Below are positions 1-7,510 of a DNA stretch of 22,501 bases, in pieces. A model generated the notes under the pieces. The model had not been told where the DNA came from. It was given only the letters and a program-made list of their open reading frames with translations, and searched no databases. Both the position numbers and the translations under genes were made by a program. Source of the stretch: JAWOGN01 sp046496815 (GTDB lineage Bacteria > Desulfobacterota > DSM-4660 > Desulfatiglandales > Desulfatiglandaceae); contig JAWOGN010000339.1 of NCBI GenBank assembly GCA_046496815.1, forward strand, positions 1-22,501. The letters are read 5' to 3'. Within the stretch, counting starts at the first letter, position 1; each line of letters begins with the position of its first letter.

Positions 1-1
1 A

Positions 2-472
2 CATCTGGTTGATGGATCCGTGGACATCCTCATCAACATTGCGATGTGCAAAGGACACAGCCCTCGGTTCGGCGGTTTTTCCATGACCATGAAAAATCAT
101 TTCGGCACCTTTGCACCCGGTCCCGGCCATCAGGAGGGAAGTCAGGATTATCTCATAGCCATCAACCAAACACCGGAGATCATCGGTCCAATGGATCCAA
201 GAACCGGCAAAATCATCTACCCCCGTCAGCAGCTCTGCATCGTGGATGCGTTGTGGGCCGGCAAGGGCGGACCGGGTGGAAACCCCACCCATCAACCGAA
301 TTTCATTGCCATGGGCGTGCTTTCACCCATCGTTGATTATCTCGTAGCAACCCGTTTTCGCGGAAAACGAATGGGTTGGCAACCAAATATCGAAGCAACC
401 AATCGCATGCTCACCGACTTTGGTTATGCTGAAACCGACCTGCCGGCCGGCGGCGACCTCACTGAAATTTAG
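2..472 (+). CDS. DUF362 family protein, C-terminal part (5' end outside window)
   Basis: The reading frame is open from the first bases of the window, so the start lies upstream and only about 156 C-terminal residues are visible. The visible part matches the DUF362 family: a stretch like DILINIAMCKGHS followed by TMKNHFGTF corresponds to the family's conserved 'IN.PK.KTHS ... ALKN..G' block. Further on, LCIVDALWAGKGGPGG corresponds to its 'I.DA....G.GP' block. DUF362 proteins often carry ferredoxin domains and are common in anaerobes; their reaction is generally unknown. No CxxCxxC ferredoxin motif is present in this C-terminal half. The next plus-strand sequence is a livF pseudogene, so no operon partner is evident downstream. 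An internal GTG at 20 is an unlikely start because the conserved sequence continues upstream of it. Confidence 0.75.
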   Translation, partial: HLVDGSVDILINIAMCKGHSPRFGGFSMTMKNHFGTFAPGPGHQEGSQDYLIAINQTPEIIGPMDPRTGKIIYPRQQLCIVDALWAGKGGPGGNPTHQPNFIAMGVLSPIVDYLVATRFRGKRMGWQPNIEATNRMLTDFGYAETDLPAGGDLTEI

Positions 473-587
473 GCCTCATTTCCTTTTGGCCTTTTTCATT
501 GACCCAAGCAAGCCCGGTTTGTAACATCTCACCGAGGTGCCGTGAAACCGCACGGATGTCCGCTTTCGCCGAATTCAGAAAACATGC

Positions 588-615
588 TATTTTGGTATCA
601 ATTTAGATTTTTGAA
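588..615 (+). repeat. Dispersed repeat, copy A (matches inverted-repeat arm at 17771-17840)
   Basis: This stretch contains TATTTT (588-593), then GTATCAATTTAG (595-606), three variable bases, then TTTGAA (610-615). The same elements in the same order occur on the minus strand at 17846-17820, where 18 of 21 bases from GTATC onward match and the preceding TATTTT is shared with one base less spacing. The copy lies just upstream of the point where livF-like sequence begins, so it may mark a rearrangement boundary, or it may be a binding site shared with the lipid operon promoter. No good -35 hexamer precedes the TATTTT here. Confidence 0.5.
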
Positions 616-1068
616 AGACTCCGATACGGGCCGTTGGGGTCTCTTGGCCGGGGGAAGCAACAGGACCCACATGAAAATCCTGTTTGAAGACAACGGCTCC
701 ACTTCGAAGGGGTCCGTTTCCGCTATTCGGAAACTCATAACCATCCACAAATTTCCTGTCATCTTCGGTCCGGCGGCGAACGCCAGATGCTCGCCCTGAC
801 CCGAATCCTTATTCTTCAGCCCCATCTGGCGTTGCTTGACGAGCCGTCTCTCGGGCTCGCGCCGCTCGCTGTGGATTCCATCTTTCAAGAGATCCTCGAT
901 ATGAACGAAACGGGGATTTCATTTTTGCTGGTTGAACAAAACGCACGCAAAGGCCTCTCCGTTTCACACCGGGGATACGTGTTGGAATTGGGCAGGAACC
1001 GTCTTGCCGGCACCGGCCAAGAACTTTTGGGAAATCCCGATGTTCAACGACTTTACCTGGGCGGTTAG
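616..1068 (+). pseudogene. livF: Decayed branched-chain amino acid ABC transporter ATPase (LivF-type)
   Basis: The 3' part (about 769-1068) encodes, in one frame, the ABC signature (SGGERQMLALTR), Walker B and D-loop (LALLDEPSLGLAP), the switch region (FLLVEQNA) and a LivF-typical end (YVLELGRNRLAGTGQELL...LYLGG). Intact LivF is about 235 aa. Here the nucleotide-binding N-terminal half is missing or ruined. In a different frame, about 630-755, a degraded Walker A and beta-strand region can be made out (AGGSNRTHMKILF, then GSTSKGSVSAIRKLIT; compare GAGKSTTMKILF...TSGSV). The P-loop lysine is lost, and about 70-80 codons between this block and the signature are deleted. An ATG at 787 could start a 93-aa fragment, but it could not bind ATP. 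No LivG, LivH, LivM or LivK genes are visible nearby. The upstream limit is uncertain. Confidence 0.75.
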
Positions 1069-1187
1069 GCGGAGCTGTGCTTCAAGACTGAGACAGCCTA
1101 TCGGGTGGAGTGCTCGATCGAAAACTTTTTTTTCCCAATCTCTGCGGTTGGGTCGACTTGAATGAAAATCAAAAGGAGCTTGACGCT

Positions 1188-1775
1188 GTGAACATTCTCG
1201 CAATATATGGAAGCCCCCGCCGGAAGGGAAATACCGCTTTGTTGCTCAAAAACGCCGTAGCAGGCGCTCGGAATGCGGGCGCCGAAGTGGAGGAAATCGT
1301 TCTGCGAGACCTCAACATGTCTCCCTGTCTCGAAATATATGGGTGCAAAAACACAGGGCGGTGCGTGATAAAGGATGACTTCCAGAAGATTTACGACCGG
1401 CTTCTCGCCTGTCACGGACTGATGCTTGCGACCCCCATTTTTTTTTACACCGTGAGTGCGCACACAAAAATCCTCATGGACCGCTGTCAGTCCGTGTGGG
1501 TGAAGAAGTATTGGCTGGAAAAGCAACCGTTTGGGCAGCACGACTTTAAACGAAAAGGCCTTTTCATTTCCGTGGGGGCGACGAAGGGAAAAAAGCTGTT
1601 TGACGGAACCTTGTTGACGGTCCGCTATTTTTTCGATCCCCTTGATATAGAACTCTGGCGATCCCTGCTGTATCGCGGACTGGATTTTGAGGGGGATGTC
1701 TTGAAACACCCCAAATACCTGGAAGAGGCGCGTCAGGCAGGAGAAGATCTGGTAAAGGCCGTTGAAAATATCTAG
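1188..1775 (+). CDS. Flavodoxin-family NAD(P)H-dependent reductase (iron-sulfur flavoprotein-like)
   Basis: This 195-aa protein starts with a beta-strand and FMN phosphate loop, NILAIYGSPRRKGNT, typical of the NADPH-dependent FMN reductase / iron-sulfur flavoprotein superfamily. A Cys-containing segment follows (CLEIYGC...GRCVIKDD), then LMLATPIFFYTVSAHTKILMDR, which matches the family's 'ATPIYF...S..K...DR' flavin-contacting segment. Three cysteines lie about where some relatives bind a 4Fe-4S cluster, but the full CxxCxxCx5C motif is not present, so cluster binding is doubtful. The GTG start at 1188 is chosen because AGGAG (1174-1178) lies nine bases upstream and the protein then begins exactly at the flavodoxin fold; an in-frame extension to 1110 has no such site. 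Substrate is unknown. The downstream M24 gene starts about 50 bp later on the same strand and may be co-transcribed. Confidence 0.85.
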   Translation: MNILAIYGSPRRKGNTALLLKNAVAGARNAGAEVEEIVLRDLNMSPCLEIYGCKNTGRCVIKDDFQKIYDRLLACHGLMLATPIFFYTVSAHTKILMDRCQSVWVKKYWLEKQPFGQHDFKRKGLFISVGATKGKKLFDGTLLTVRYFFDPLDIELWRSLLYRGLDFEGDVLKHPKYLEEARQAGEDLVKAVENI

Positions 1776-1827
1776 GGAGAAAAACACGTCACTCACCATA
1801 AATATGTCCGGAACCAGGAAATTTCAC

Positions 1828-3024
1828 ATGAATACCGTACCGAAAACTGAAATCGATTATCGTATCACAAACCTCCAGTCCGTTCTCACAACCCAAGGTT
1901 TGGATGGGGCCTTTCTCATGCAAAATGTCGACATCTTCTACTTTTCCGGGACCATACAGACGTCTGTTTTATTTGTTCCCGCCGACGGATCGCCGATTTT
2001 GATGGTGCAGAAAGGGTATGCGAGAGCCAAAGAGGAATCCTCACTTGATGAAGTGGTTCCGGTGAGGGGGAAAAAAGAAATATCGGAGACACTCGACGAT
2101 TTCCACACCAAGAATCTTAATACTGTAGGTCTCGAATTGGATGTTCTGCCGGCAAACCTTTACCTATGGTTCGGGCAAGAATTCCCCCAGTGTCGGTGGG
2201 TCGATATCTCGGGGCATATCCGTAGGATACGCATGATCAAATCCCGCTATGAAGTTGAACAAATTAGAAAGGCCGCGGTTATTCTTCACACAGGGTTCAC
2301 GGAAATCGGCGCTATCATTCGCGAGGGGATGACCGAGCTGGAAGTTGACGGACACTTGGCCCTGATCGCACGGCGAGAGGGCCACATGGGTATTCTCCGG
2401 ATGCGAGGATGGAACCAGGAGATGACCTATGCGCATGTCTTGTCGGGGGAAAGCGGTTCAACCGTTTCATTTCTCAACAGTCCCCATGGCGGCTCAGGAA
2501 ACACCCCGGCCATGGCACAAGGGGCGGGATTTCGTCGGGTTCGGAGAAATGAACCGATTGGAATCGACTACGGGATCGGAATCCATGGTTATATCGGAGA
2601 TCAATTCCGAACGTATGTGATTGGCGAACTGCCGCGCTTGCTGGAGAAAGCACATGATTGCTCCGCTGCGATCCACCGCCTGTTTGAATCGGAGGCAAAG
2701 CCGGGCGTGTCCGCTTCGACGTTGTATCATTTGGCCTTAGAGAGAGCGACTCGAGATGGGTACGGCGACTTTTTTATGGGCCATGAAGACGGCCGGGTTA
2801 AGTTCATTGGGCACGGCATCGGCCTTGAAATCGATGAATACCCAATAATCTCTCGCTATTCTAAAGAGAAGCTGAGGGAAGGGATGGTCATCGCCTTTGA
2901 ACCAAAGTTTATTTTCCCCGGAAAGGGGGTGGTAGGGCTTGAGGATGACTATCTCGTGACGGCTTCCGGGGTGGAAAGGATCACCCTGACGGATCAAGTA
3001 CTCATCAGGATAGACACATCCTGA
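1828..3024 (+). CDS. M24 family metallopeptidase (Xaa-Pro aminopeptidase-like)
   Basis: This 398-aa protein has the two-domain layout of creatinase/prolidase-type M24 enzymes: an N-terminal creatinase-like domain (about 10-150) and a C-terminal pita-bread domain. All five expected dinuclear-metal ligands are visible: D247 (GIDYG) and D258 (GDQFRT) with the usual 11-residue spacing, H329 (GHGIGLEIDE), E358 (FEPKF) and E372 (LEDDY). Catalytic competence is therefore likely, probably on X-Pro peptides or a related amide; the true substrate cannot be told. The ATG at 1828 is preferred because AGGAA (1816-1820) is correctly spaced. A TTG at 1762 and an ATG at 1804 are in frame but lack a ribosome site. 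The gene is likely cytoplasmic, since no signal peptide is present. It converges with the aminotransferase gene; the 92-bp gap between them has no clear terminator hairpin. Confidence 0.9.
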   Translation: MNTVPKTEIDYRITNLQSVLTTQGLDGAFLMQNVDIFYFSGTIQTSVLFVPADGSPILMVQKGYARAKEESSLDEVVPVRGKKEISETLDDFHTKNLNTVGLELDVLPANLYLWFGQEFPQCRWVDISGHIRRIRMIKSRYEVEQIRKAAVILHTGFTEIGAIIREGMTELEVDGHLALIARREGHMGILRMRGWNQEMTYAHVLSGESGSTVSFLNSPHGGSGNTPAMAQGAGFRRVRRNEPIGIDYGIGIHGYIGDQFRTYVIGELPRLLEKAHDCSAAIHRLFESEAKPGVSASTLYHLALERATRDGYGDFFMGHEDGRVKFIGHGIGLEIDEYPIISRYSKEKLREGMVIAFEPKFIFPGKGVVGLEDDYLVTASGVERITLTDQVLIRIDTS

Positions 3025-3116
3025 GATATCACATCGGTTCCCTCACCCCCGATTCATATCTTCCGTCCTGGAATTAAAAAAAGCGCAGACGATCTACATA
3101 GCGACGGTTGAACCCA

Positions 3117-4451
3117 TTATCCAAGACCCATGTCTTTGGTTTCTTCGGCGATACACTCGTGTAAAATTTTGACGCCCCTGTCGATTTCCTCCCGGGTGAT
3201 CACAAGCGGCGGCGCCAATTCAAGGGCCTGCCCCATCAGCTTGATGATCAATCCTTTATGCTGTGCCCGTTGAACCAGCCCGGCCAGACGACTCATGGGG
3301 AACAACGCCTTGGTCCGCTTGTCGGTAGTAAAGTCAATCCCCAACCACAACCCGCGGCCCCTGACTTCTCCGACAATCGGATGCTCCTCCAAGGTTTTTA
3401 ACATTTCCAGAAAATATTCTCCAATCTCAGCCGCCCTTTCGATCAAACTCTCTTTCTCCAGGATCTCGATGTTCTTAAGCCCTGCTGCACAGGCCACCGG
3501 GTGGTTTGCATATGTGTGCAGATGTTCAAAGGTATCCACAGGATCGATAACCTCGTCCGTGCATCCCACGGCACCCAGGGGGACATAGCCGCTGGAAATG
3601 CCCTTTGCCATGGTGATGATGTCGGGCTTGATGTGAAAGTGTTCAACCCCGAACCAGCGACCGGTTCTTCCGAATCCACAGATGACCTCATCAATAATGA
3701 GCAACACGCCGTATTCGGCGCAGATATCCCGAATGATGGGCCAGTATTCGGGCGGCGGCGCCAGTGCCCCAAACCCCTGCTGGATGGGCTCACCGATCAG
3801 GGCTGAAACCTGATCAGGGCCTTCAAACTCAATGATGCGTCGCACGTCGCGGGCGCAAGCCAACTCACATTCAGGATAATTCAAGTGCAACGGGCAGCGA
3901 TAGCAATAGGGGGATTCGACAAAAATGGAGCCCGGCGTCAGAGGTTCCATGTGGTGCCGCATCGGCAAAACGGTCCCCAAGGCACGAAGGGCCATGGACG
4001 TGACGCCGTGATATGCGCCCCGCCGGGATATCACCTTGAATCGCTGTCTTTGCCCCGTGTGCCAGTGATGCTGTTTGGCCAGTTTCATGGCCGATTCAAC
4101 CGCCTCGGAACCATCGCAGACAAACAGGAAACTGTTGATTTCATCCGGCGCTATACGGCTCAATTTCTCGGCCAATTCCAGGGCGCGGGAGTTGGTGAAA
4201 TTCATGGGCGTGAAATAGGCCAAATCCACAACTTGCCGCATGATCGCTTCCGCCAGATCTTTTCTTCCGTAACCGACGTGAACCGGCCGTGTGACACCGG
4301 CTACAAAATCCAGGTAGGCCCTGCCCTTCGCGTCAAAAACCTGGCAGCCCGCTCCTTTGGTGATGACCGGGATGCCTTTTTCTATTGTGTCCTTAGAGGT
4401 TCGGCACAATATGAGTGATGAATTCCCGGTCTTCGTTTTGAGTTTCGCCAT
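3117..4451 (-). CDS. PLP-dependent class-III omega-aminotransferase
   Basis: This is a fold-type I, class-III aminotransferase of 444 aa, the usual length. Recognisable are the substrate/PLP region DGSEAVESAMKLA, the cofactor Asp segment LLIIDEVICGFGRTGRWFG and the Schiff-base lysine K283 in ITMAKGISSGY. A cysteine-bearing insertion (PYCYRCPLHLNYPEC...CA) resembles one found in taurine-, beta-alanine- or diamine-pyruvate aminotransferases. The enzyme most likely transfers an omega-amino group to pyruvate or 2-oxoglutarate, but the amine donor cannot be named from sequence. The ATG at 4451 is chosen because the N-terminus then fits the family and AGGGG lies about eight bases upstream. The frame stays open to 4607, but that extension is low-complexity basic sequence without family similarity. 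Confidence 0.92.
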   Translation of the reverse strand: MAKLKTKTGNSSLILCRTSKDTIEKGIPVITKGAGCQVFDAKGRAYLDFVAGVTRPVHVGYGRKDLAEAIMRQVVDLAYFTPMNFTNSRALELAEKLSRIAPDEINSFLFVCDGSEAVESAMKLAKQHHWHTGQRQRFKVISRRGAYHGVTSMALRALGTVLPMRHHMEPLTPGSIFVESPYCYRCPLHLNYPECELACARDVRRIIEFEGPDQVSALIGEPIQQGFGALAPPPEYWPIIRDICAEYGVLLIIDEVICGFGRTGRWFGVEHFHIKPDIITMAKGISSGYVPLGAVGCTDEVIDPVDTFEHLHTYANHPVACAAGLKNIEILEKESLIERAAEIGEYFLEMLKTLEEHPIVGEVRGRGLWLGIDFTTDKRTKALFPMSRLAGLVQRAQHKGLIIKLMGQALELAPPLVITREEIDRGVKILHECIAEETKDMGLG

Positions 4452-4602
4452 ATCTTTTTCCCCTGTGGTCGATAGTGATCGGACATCCGTTTTACGATGG
4501 AAAAGCTTGCAATCAATCCCCTGTCCAAAGCGTCCGATCGCACGTGGTTTACGGACTGCGAAAAACATGGAGCGGTCTCTTTTGAACGGATAATGCACGA
4601 GA

Positions 4603-4632
4603 TCCATACCACTATGTCCGGGAGAAGGTCAA
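4603..4632 (-). promoter_or_regulatory. Possible sigma-70 promoter for the aminotransferase gene
   Basis: Read on the minus strand, TTGACC (4632-4627) and TATGGA (4608-4603) are separated by 18 bases. They lie about 150 bases upstream of the aminotransferase start. The -10 match is only moderate, and a start upstream within the preceding small-gene pair cannot be excluded. Confidence 0.3.
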
Positions 4633-4675
4633 GGGGAGGATAAAAGACGCCGGGATGCAGGCCCGCAGGCATGCC

Positions 4676-5041
4676 TTACTTCTTGCTGTACAAAGGCGGA
4701 AGGCCCCGCTTTACGAGTTCCCTGTCCGCGATTTTTCGAATCAATTGTTTCCTTTGTTCCTTCTTCAGCCACATTTCCCGGCGTTTACAGAATATCTCCA
4801 AGGTGACCTCCCGGCAGGTGGGAAAATCGGCCCTGAACCGAAGATACATGGATTTCATCTTCCGATAATAGGCCAGGCTGATGACCCGATCCTGAAGCGG
4901 TAATCCCGCGGCAGGACAATCTTCGGCGCGCACGGAGAACAAATCCGGCCGTTGCCGTTTCAGGTTCTTCAAAATGATCAGCAGATACTTCTTGGACAAT
5001 TCCTTCAACTCTTCCAGGTTCGTGTAGCTTGAATCTTTCAT
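4676..5041 (-). CDS. Hypothetical basic protein, 121 aa
   Basis: I do not recognise this protein. It is rich in Lys, Arg, Leu and Glu, predicted to be mostly helical, and has no signal peptide or membrane segment. It has three cysteines (CPAAG, FPTCREV, IFCKRRE) without a paired metal-binding pattern. Its ATG is preceded by a purine-rich stretch (AGGGCAAGGGC). It follows a 52-aa small gene by 15 bases on the same strand, which suggests a two-gene transcription unit. The strong positive charge could fit nucleic-acid or ribosome association, but that is speculation. The next gene on this strand, the aminotransferase, begins 224 bases further on and probably has its own promoter. Confidence 0.6.
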   Translation of the reverse strand: MKDSSYTNLEELKELSKKYLLIILKNLKRQRPDLFSVRAEDCPAAGLPLQDRVISLAYYRKMKSMYLRFRADFPTCREVTLEIFCKRREMWLKKEQRKQLIRKIADRELVKRGLPPLYSKK

Positions 5042-5056
5042 GCCCTTGCCCTGACT

Positions 5057-5215
5057 TCAACGATCCATTCCCCAGTTCCTTATTCCCAAGTATTTGAATA
5101 TGAATCGTTCGTAGAGGCGACACAGACAGGTGGCCCGCTCTTTGGCCACGCCGAGATCTCTCAAACGACAGTAAATGTGGAGGGGGTTTAAGTAGTGTTG
5201 CAGAGTTACGGTCAT
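5057..5215 (-). CDS. Small conserved-looking protein, 52 aa
   Basis: This short minus-strand frame encodes MTVTLQHYLNPLHIYC, then a segment with RLRDLGVAKERATCLCRLYE and ends in GIRNWGMDR. The pattern 'LQHYLNPLHxYCRLRDLG ... YE' looks like a small protein I recall from deltaproteobacterial genomes, but I cannot name a family. It has no membrane segment and is probably cytoplasmic; three Cys residues are present. AGGGG lies about 12 bases upstream of the ATG. The stop codon is 15 bases before the start of the 121-aa gene, which supports co-transcription. It is easy to miss with a 60-aa length cut-off. Confidence 0.55.
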   Translation of the reverse strand: MTVTLQHYLNPLHIYCRLRDLGVAKERATCLCRLYERFIFKYLGIRNWGMDR

Positions 5216-5656
5216 GGCATTCGTGATCCCCTTCGCCTGCGATTGGTTTTTTGACTGCTGTTTATTTCCGTATCAGTTTATGAATCTAGCCAATTCCATT
5301 TAGCGAAGAACATGCCAAGACGATCATTCACATTTCTCACCACGTTCTAGAATCGTTACCGTCTGAATGAAACCCAGGGGTCTTTTCGAAGACCAAAAAA
5401 GCAAAAATTATAACCATTTGAATAGATTAAGTATTTAGAGAATTATAGATGGAGTCTGACGCAGAGATTGGGACAAACAACAGGTTTTGGTCGGCCACCG
5501 GTTTTGAAAGCCCGAGAGGCAACCGAAAAAATGAATGCAAAGAAGTGCCGCCGCTTATGACAAAGCTATTTCCAGTTTTTAGGAAAACTTTACATACTTT
5601 TTCGGGCACAGATCAGCGGTGTGTGAGGCGTTTCACTCGCAAGGGCCGGGATCATC
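5216..5656. other. Non-coding stretch (441 bp) between small-gene pair and ade-like gene
   Basis: No convincing gene lies here. A plus-strand frame at 5449-5691 and a minus-strand one at 5427-5609 overlap each other and have neither a ribosome site nor family resemblance. The stretch is AT-rich in the middle (about 5395-5450). It contains a perfect 6-bp-stem, TTCG-loop hairpin at 5379-5394. It also contains a weak relative of the dispersed repeat at 5263-5280 (TATTT..GTATCA.TTTA). Promoters for the minus-strand small genes must lie in this stretch, but I could not pick one with confidence. Confidence 0.4.
5379..5394. repeat. Perfect hairpin with TTCG loop (GGTCTT-TTCG-AAGACC)
   Basis: The sequence GGTCTTTTCGAAGACC forms a 6-bp stem closed by a TTCG tetraloop on the plus strand. 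It is followed by six A residues on the plus strand, so the T-run precedes rather than follows the hairpin on the minus strand. It is therefore not a standard intrinsic terminator in either direction. It may be a processing signal, a protein site or chance. Confidence 0.4.
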
Positions 5657-7432
5657 TTACACAAACAGTCCGAGGGTCTTTCCCTCCTTGATGTCGACCA
5701 AGCCCTCCTCGCAAATCCTGAGGAAGGGGATGGCCGCCCCGGTGAGGGTAATCAAACTCAACAGCGGATTGGGGAAGGGAACGCCCTGTTGCCGAGCTGC
5801 CGCGGTGATGCGTTTGAGTTTTCGGTCTATTTCGTGTAGCGGCTGCGCTGACATGAGCCCGAATATAGGCAAGGGAAGTTCTTCCAAAATGCGGCCCTGC
5901 TTGCAGATCACCGCACCGCCCTTGAGCTCCCGGATCCGGTTGACCGCAAGGACCATGTCCGAGTCATCGGAGCCCGCCACGATGATGTCGGTGGTGTCCC
6001 AGGCGGCGCTGCAGGCCAGGGCGCCGGATTTCAATCCGAAACCCTTTAAAAGCCCGACAAAAATTTTTCCTGGAAAAATGGTTCGATCCACAGCGGCTAC
6101 TTTTAAAATATCCCGGTTGATATCCGCCTGAATTTTACCCTGCGTCATGGGAACGCTCAACACGGATTCCCGTGTGACCAGATCGGAAACCATTTGGATG
6201 ACTCTGACCCTTACATGGGAAGTCCCATGGGGTGCAGGAATGGAAAAATCTTCCACTTTGACGGCTTCACTGAGTCGGATGCTGTTCAGACTCCGTTGCG
6301 AAAACGTGTGGGATCTGGGCGAGACCGTAAGTTTTCCATCTTTGGAAATAATTTTTCCATTGCTGATAACACATTCAGACCGAATGGTTCTTTCATCGGG
6401 CAGGAGCACCATATCGGCATAACGCCCGGGTGCGATTCCGCCGACCAAATGATCCAGATTGAAATGCTCGGCCACATTCAGCGTGGCCATCTGGATGGCG
6501 GAAACGGGTTCGAAACCACAATCAATGGCCTTCTGGACGATGTGATCCATGTAGCCCTTCTCGATGAGTTCACCGGGATCAATGCCATCTGAGACCACCG
6601 TCAGTCGCCTCAAATCTATCCCCGTATCTTTGATCTTGGAGATCTCTCTCAGGTCGTGCCGGATGCCTCCTTCCCGCACCATCACATGCAACCCCAGCCG
6701 CAGCCGCTCCAGAACCTCTTCAGACTTGATCGGTTCGTGGCAGGAAGAAATGCCGGCTGCAAGATACGCCATGAGCTTCTTATCCCTTGCGCCTGCCGTG
6801 TGACCTTCCAGAGATTTTCCTGCCTGAAGGGTTTCCGTCAGCGCGGGAAGAAACCGTTCCGGCTCCTGCAAAACAGCCTGCCAGTAGGATTCCCCCAGCC
6901 CGATGATGTCTTTCCTTTTCAATAACTCCCTGAGGTCTTCCGGCGGTATTCCCTTCGCAGACCGGCTGATGGACACCATGGCGGGTGCTGTGGCAAAAAT
7001 CTTGATGGGCTGATTCTTCATGGATTCGAGAAAGTCGATCACCCCGCTCACACCCGCCACCGGATAAGGCTCCAGGGTCTCGGTGATAATGGTGGTGGTA
7101 CCGCCCTTCATGGCGTGTTCGAGAAAGGCCTTTGCAGTGGACAACCATGCCATGTGCGTATGGCCGTCGATAAAGCCTGGAACCAGGGTTTTTCCCTCGG
7201 CATCGATCACCTGCGTCTCGTCACCTAAAATACCTTCCGGATTTCTTCCCACATAGGCGATCCATTGGTCCCACACACACACCGCAAAGTTTTCGAGAAG
7301 CTCCCCGGTGTAAACATTCAGTACCCTCGCGTTGGTCACCGCAAGATCGGCGGTCCGCGATCCCATCGCAACTTGCATGAGTTTGAGCGTGTCCCTGTAT
7401 CCCCTTGTCGCAATGGACGCCCTTTCGGTCAT
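5657..7432 (-). CDS. ade: Adenine deaminase-like amidohydrolase
   Basis: This 591-aa protein has the size and two-part layout of bacterial adenine deaminase (Ade): a metal-dependent amidohydrolase barrel and a C-terminal adenine-deaminase domain. Visible ligands include H91 and H93 (GFIDGHTHMAW), E181 (GLGESYWQ), H211 (EGHTAG), H232 (AGISSCHE) and D282 (SDGIDP). The block AAGISS.HE..KSEEVLERLRLGL..MVREG is characteristic of Ade. Ade converts adenine to hypoxanthine and ammonia in purine salvage. Two departures are notable: the catalytic Asp sits in SDG rather than the usual TDD, and the C-terminal ALPVIPELRLT-type motif is replaced by LTGAAIPFLRICEEGL. A related purine or other cyclic amidine substrate is therefore possible. 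The start is well supported by GGAGGA placed seven bases before the ATG. It is the last gene of the minus-strand series; no strong terminator hairpin is evident. Confidence 0.85.
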   Translation of the reverse strand: MTERASIATRGYRDTLKLMQVAMGSRTADLAVTNARVLNVYTGELLENFAVCVWDQWIAYVGRNPEGILGDETQVIDAEGKTLVPGFIDGHTHMAWLSTAKAFLEHAMKGGTTTIITETLEPYPVAGVSGVIDFLESMKNQPIKIFATAPAMVSISRSAKGIPPEDLRELLKRKDIIGLGESYWQAVLQEPERFLPALTETLQAGKSLEGHTAGARDKKLMAYLAAGISSCHEPIKSEEVLERLRLGLHVMVREGGIRHDLREISKIKDTGIDLRRLTVVSDGIDPGELIEKGYMDHIVQKAIDCGFEPVSAIQMATLNVAEHFNLDHLVGGIAPGRYADMVLLPDERTIRSECVISNGKIISKDGKLTVSPRSHTFSQRSLNSIRLSEAVKVEDFSIPAPHGTSHVRVRVIQMVSDLVTRESVLSVPMTQGKIQADINRDILKVAAVDRTIFPGKIFVGLLKGFGLKSGALACSAAWDTTDIIVAGSDDSDMVLAVNRIRELKGGAVICKQGRILEELPLPIFGLMSAQPLHEIDRKLKRITAAARQQGVPFPNPLLSLITLTGAAIPFLRICEEGLVDIKEGKTLGLFV

Positions 7433-7510
7433 TCAAATCCTCCGTGCGCTTGCCTTACGCTGCACGTTCCTCCCCAGCGATCGCAACCATTTCGTGTGCT
7501 TCCAGACCGA

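Noticed and set aside
542..799. 85-codon plus-strand frame
   Set aside because: It begins outside any conserved sequence and its middle part reads as the degraded N-terminal half of LivF, so it is counted within the pseudogene rather than as a gene.
3025..3116. Search for a bidirectional terminator between the converging M24 and aminotransferase genes
   Set aside because: No stem with adjoining T-run was found in the 92-bp gap.
4452..4607. N-terminal extension of the aminotransferase to an ATG at 4607
   Set aside because: The 52 extra residues are basic and unlike the family, while the ATG at 4451 has a ribosome site and gives the usual length.
5263..5288. Third copy of the dispersed repeat (TATTT..GTATCA.TTTA)
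   Set aside because: About 15 of 19 bases match and the TTTGAA end is missing; in an AT-rich stretch this could be chance.
5493..5535. Nested inverted repeat (CGGTT...AACCG with GCC...GGC inside) considered as a terminator or riboswitch
   Set aside because: A-run follows on the plus strand where a T-run would be needed, and it does not match any riboswitch consensus I know.
5449..5691. 80-codon plus-strand frame in the gap upstream of the 52-aa gene
   Set aside because: No ribosome site, no recognisable protein character, overlaps the 3' end of the ade-like gene on the other strand.
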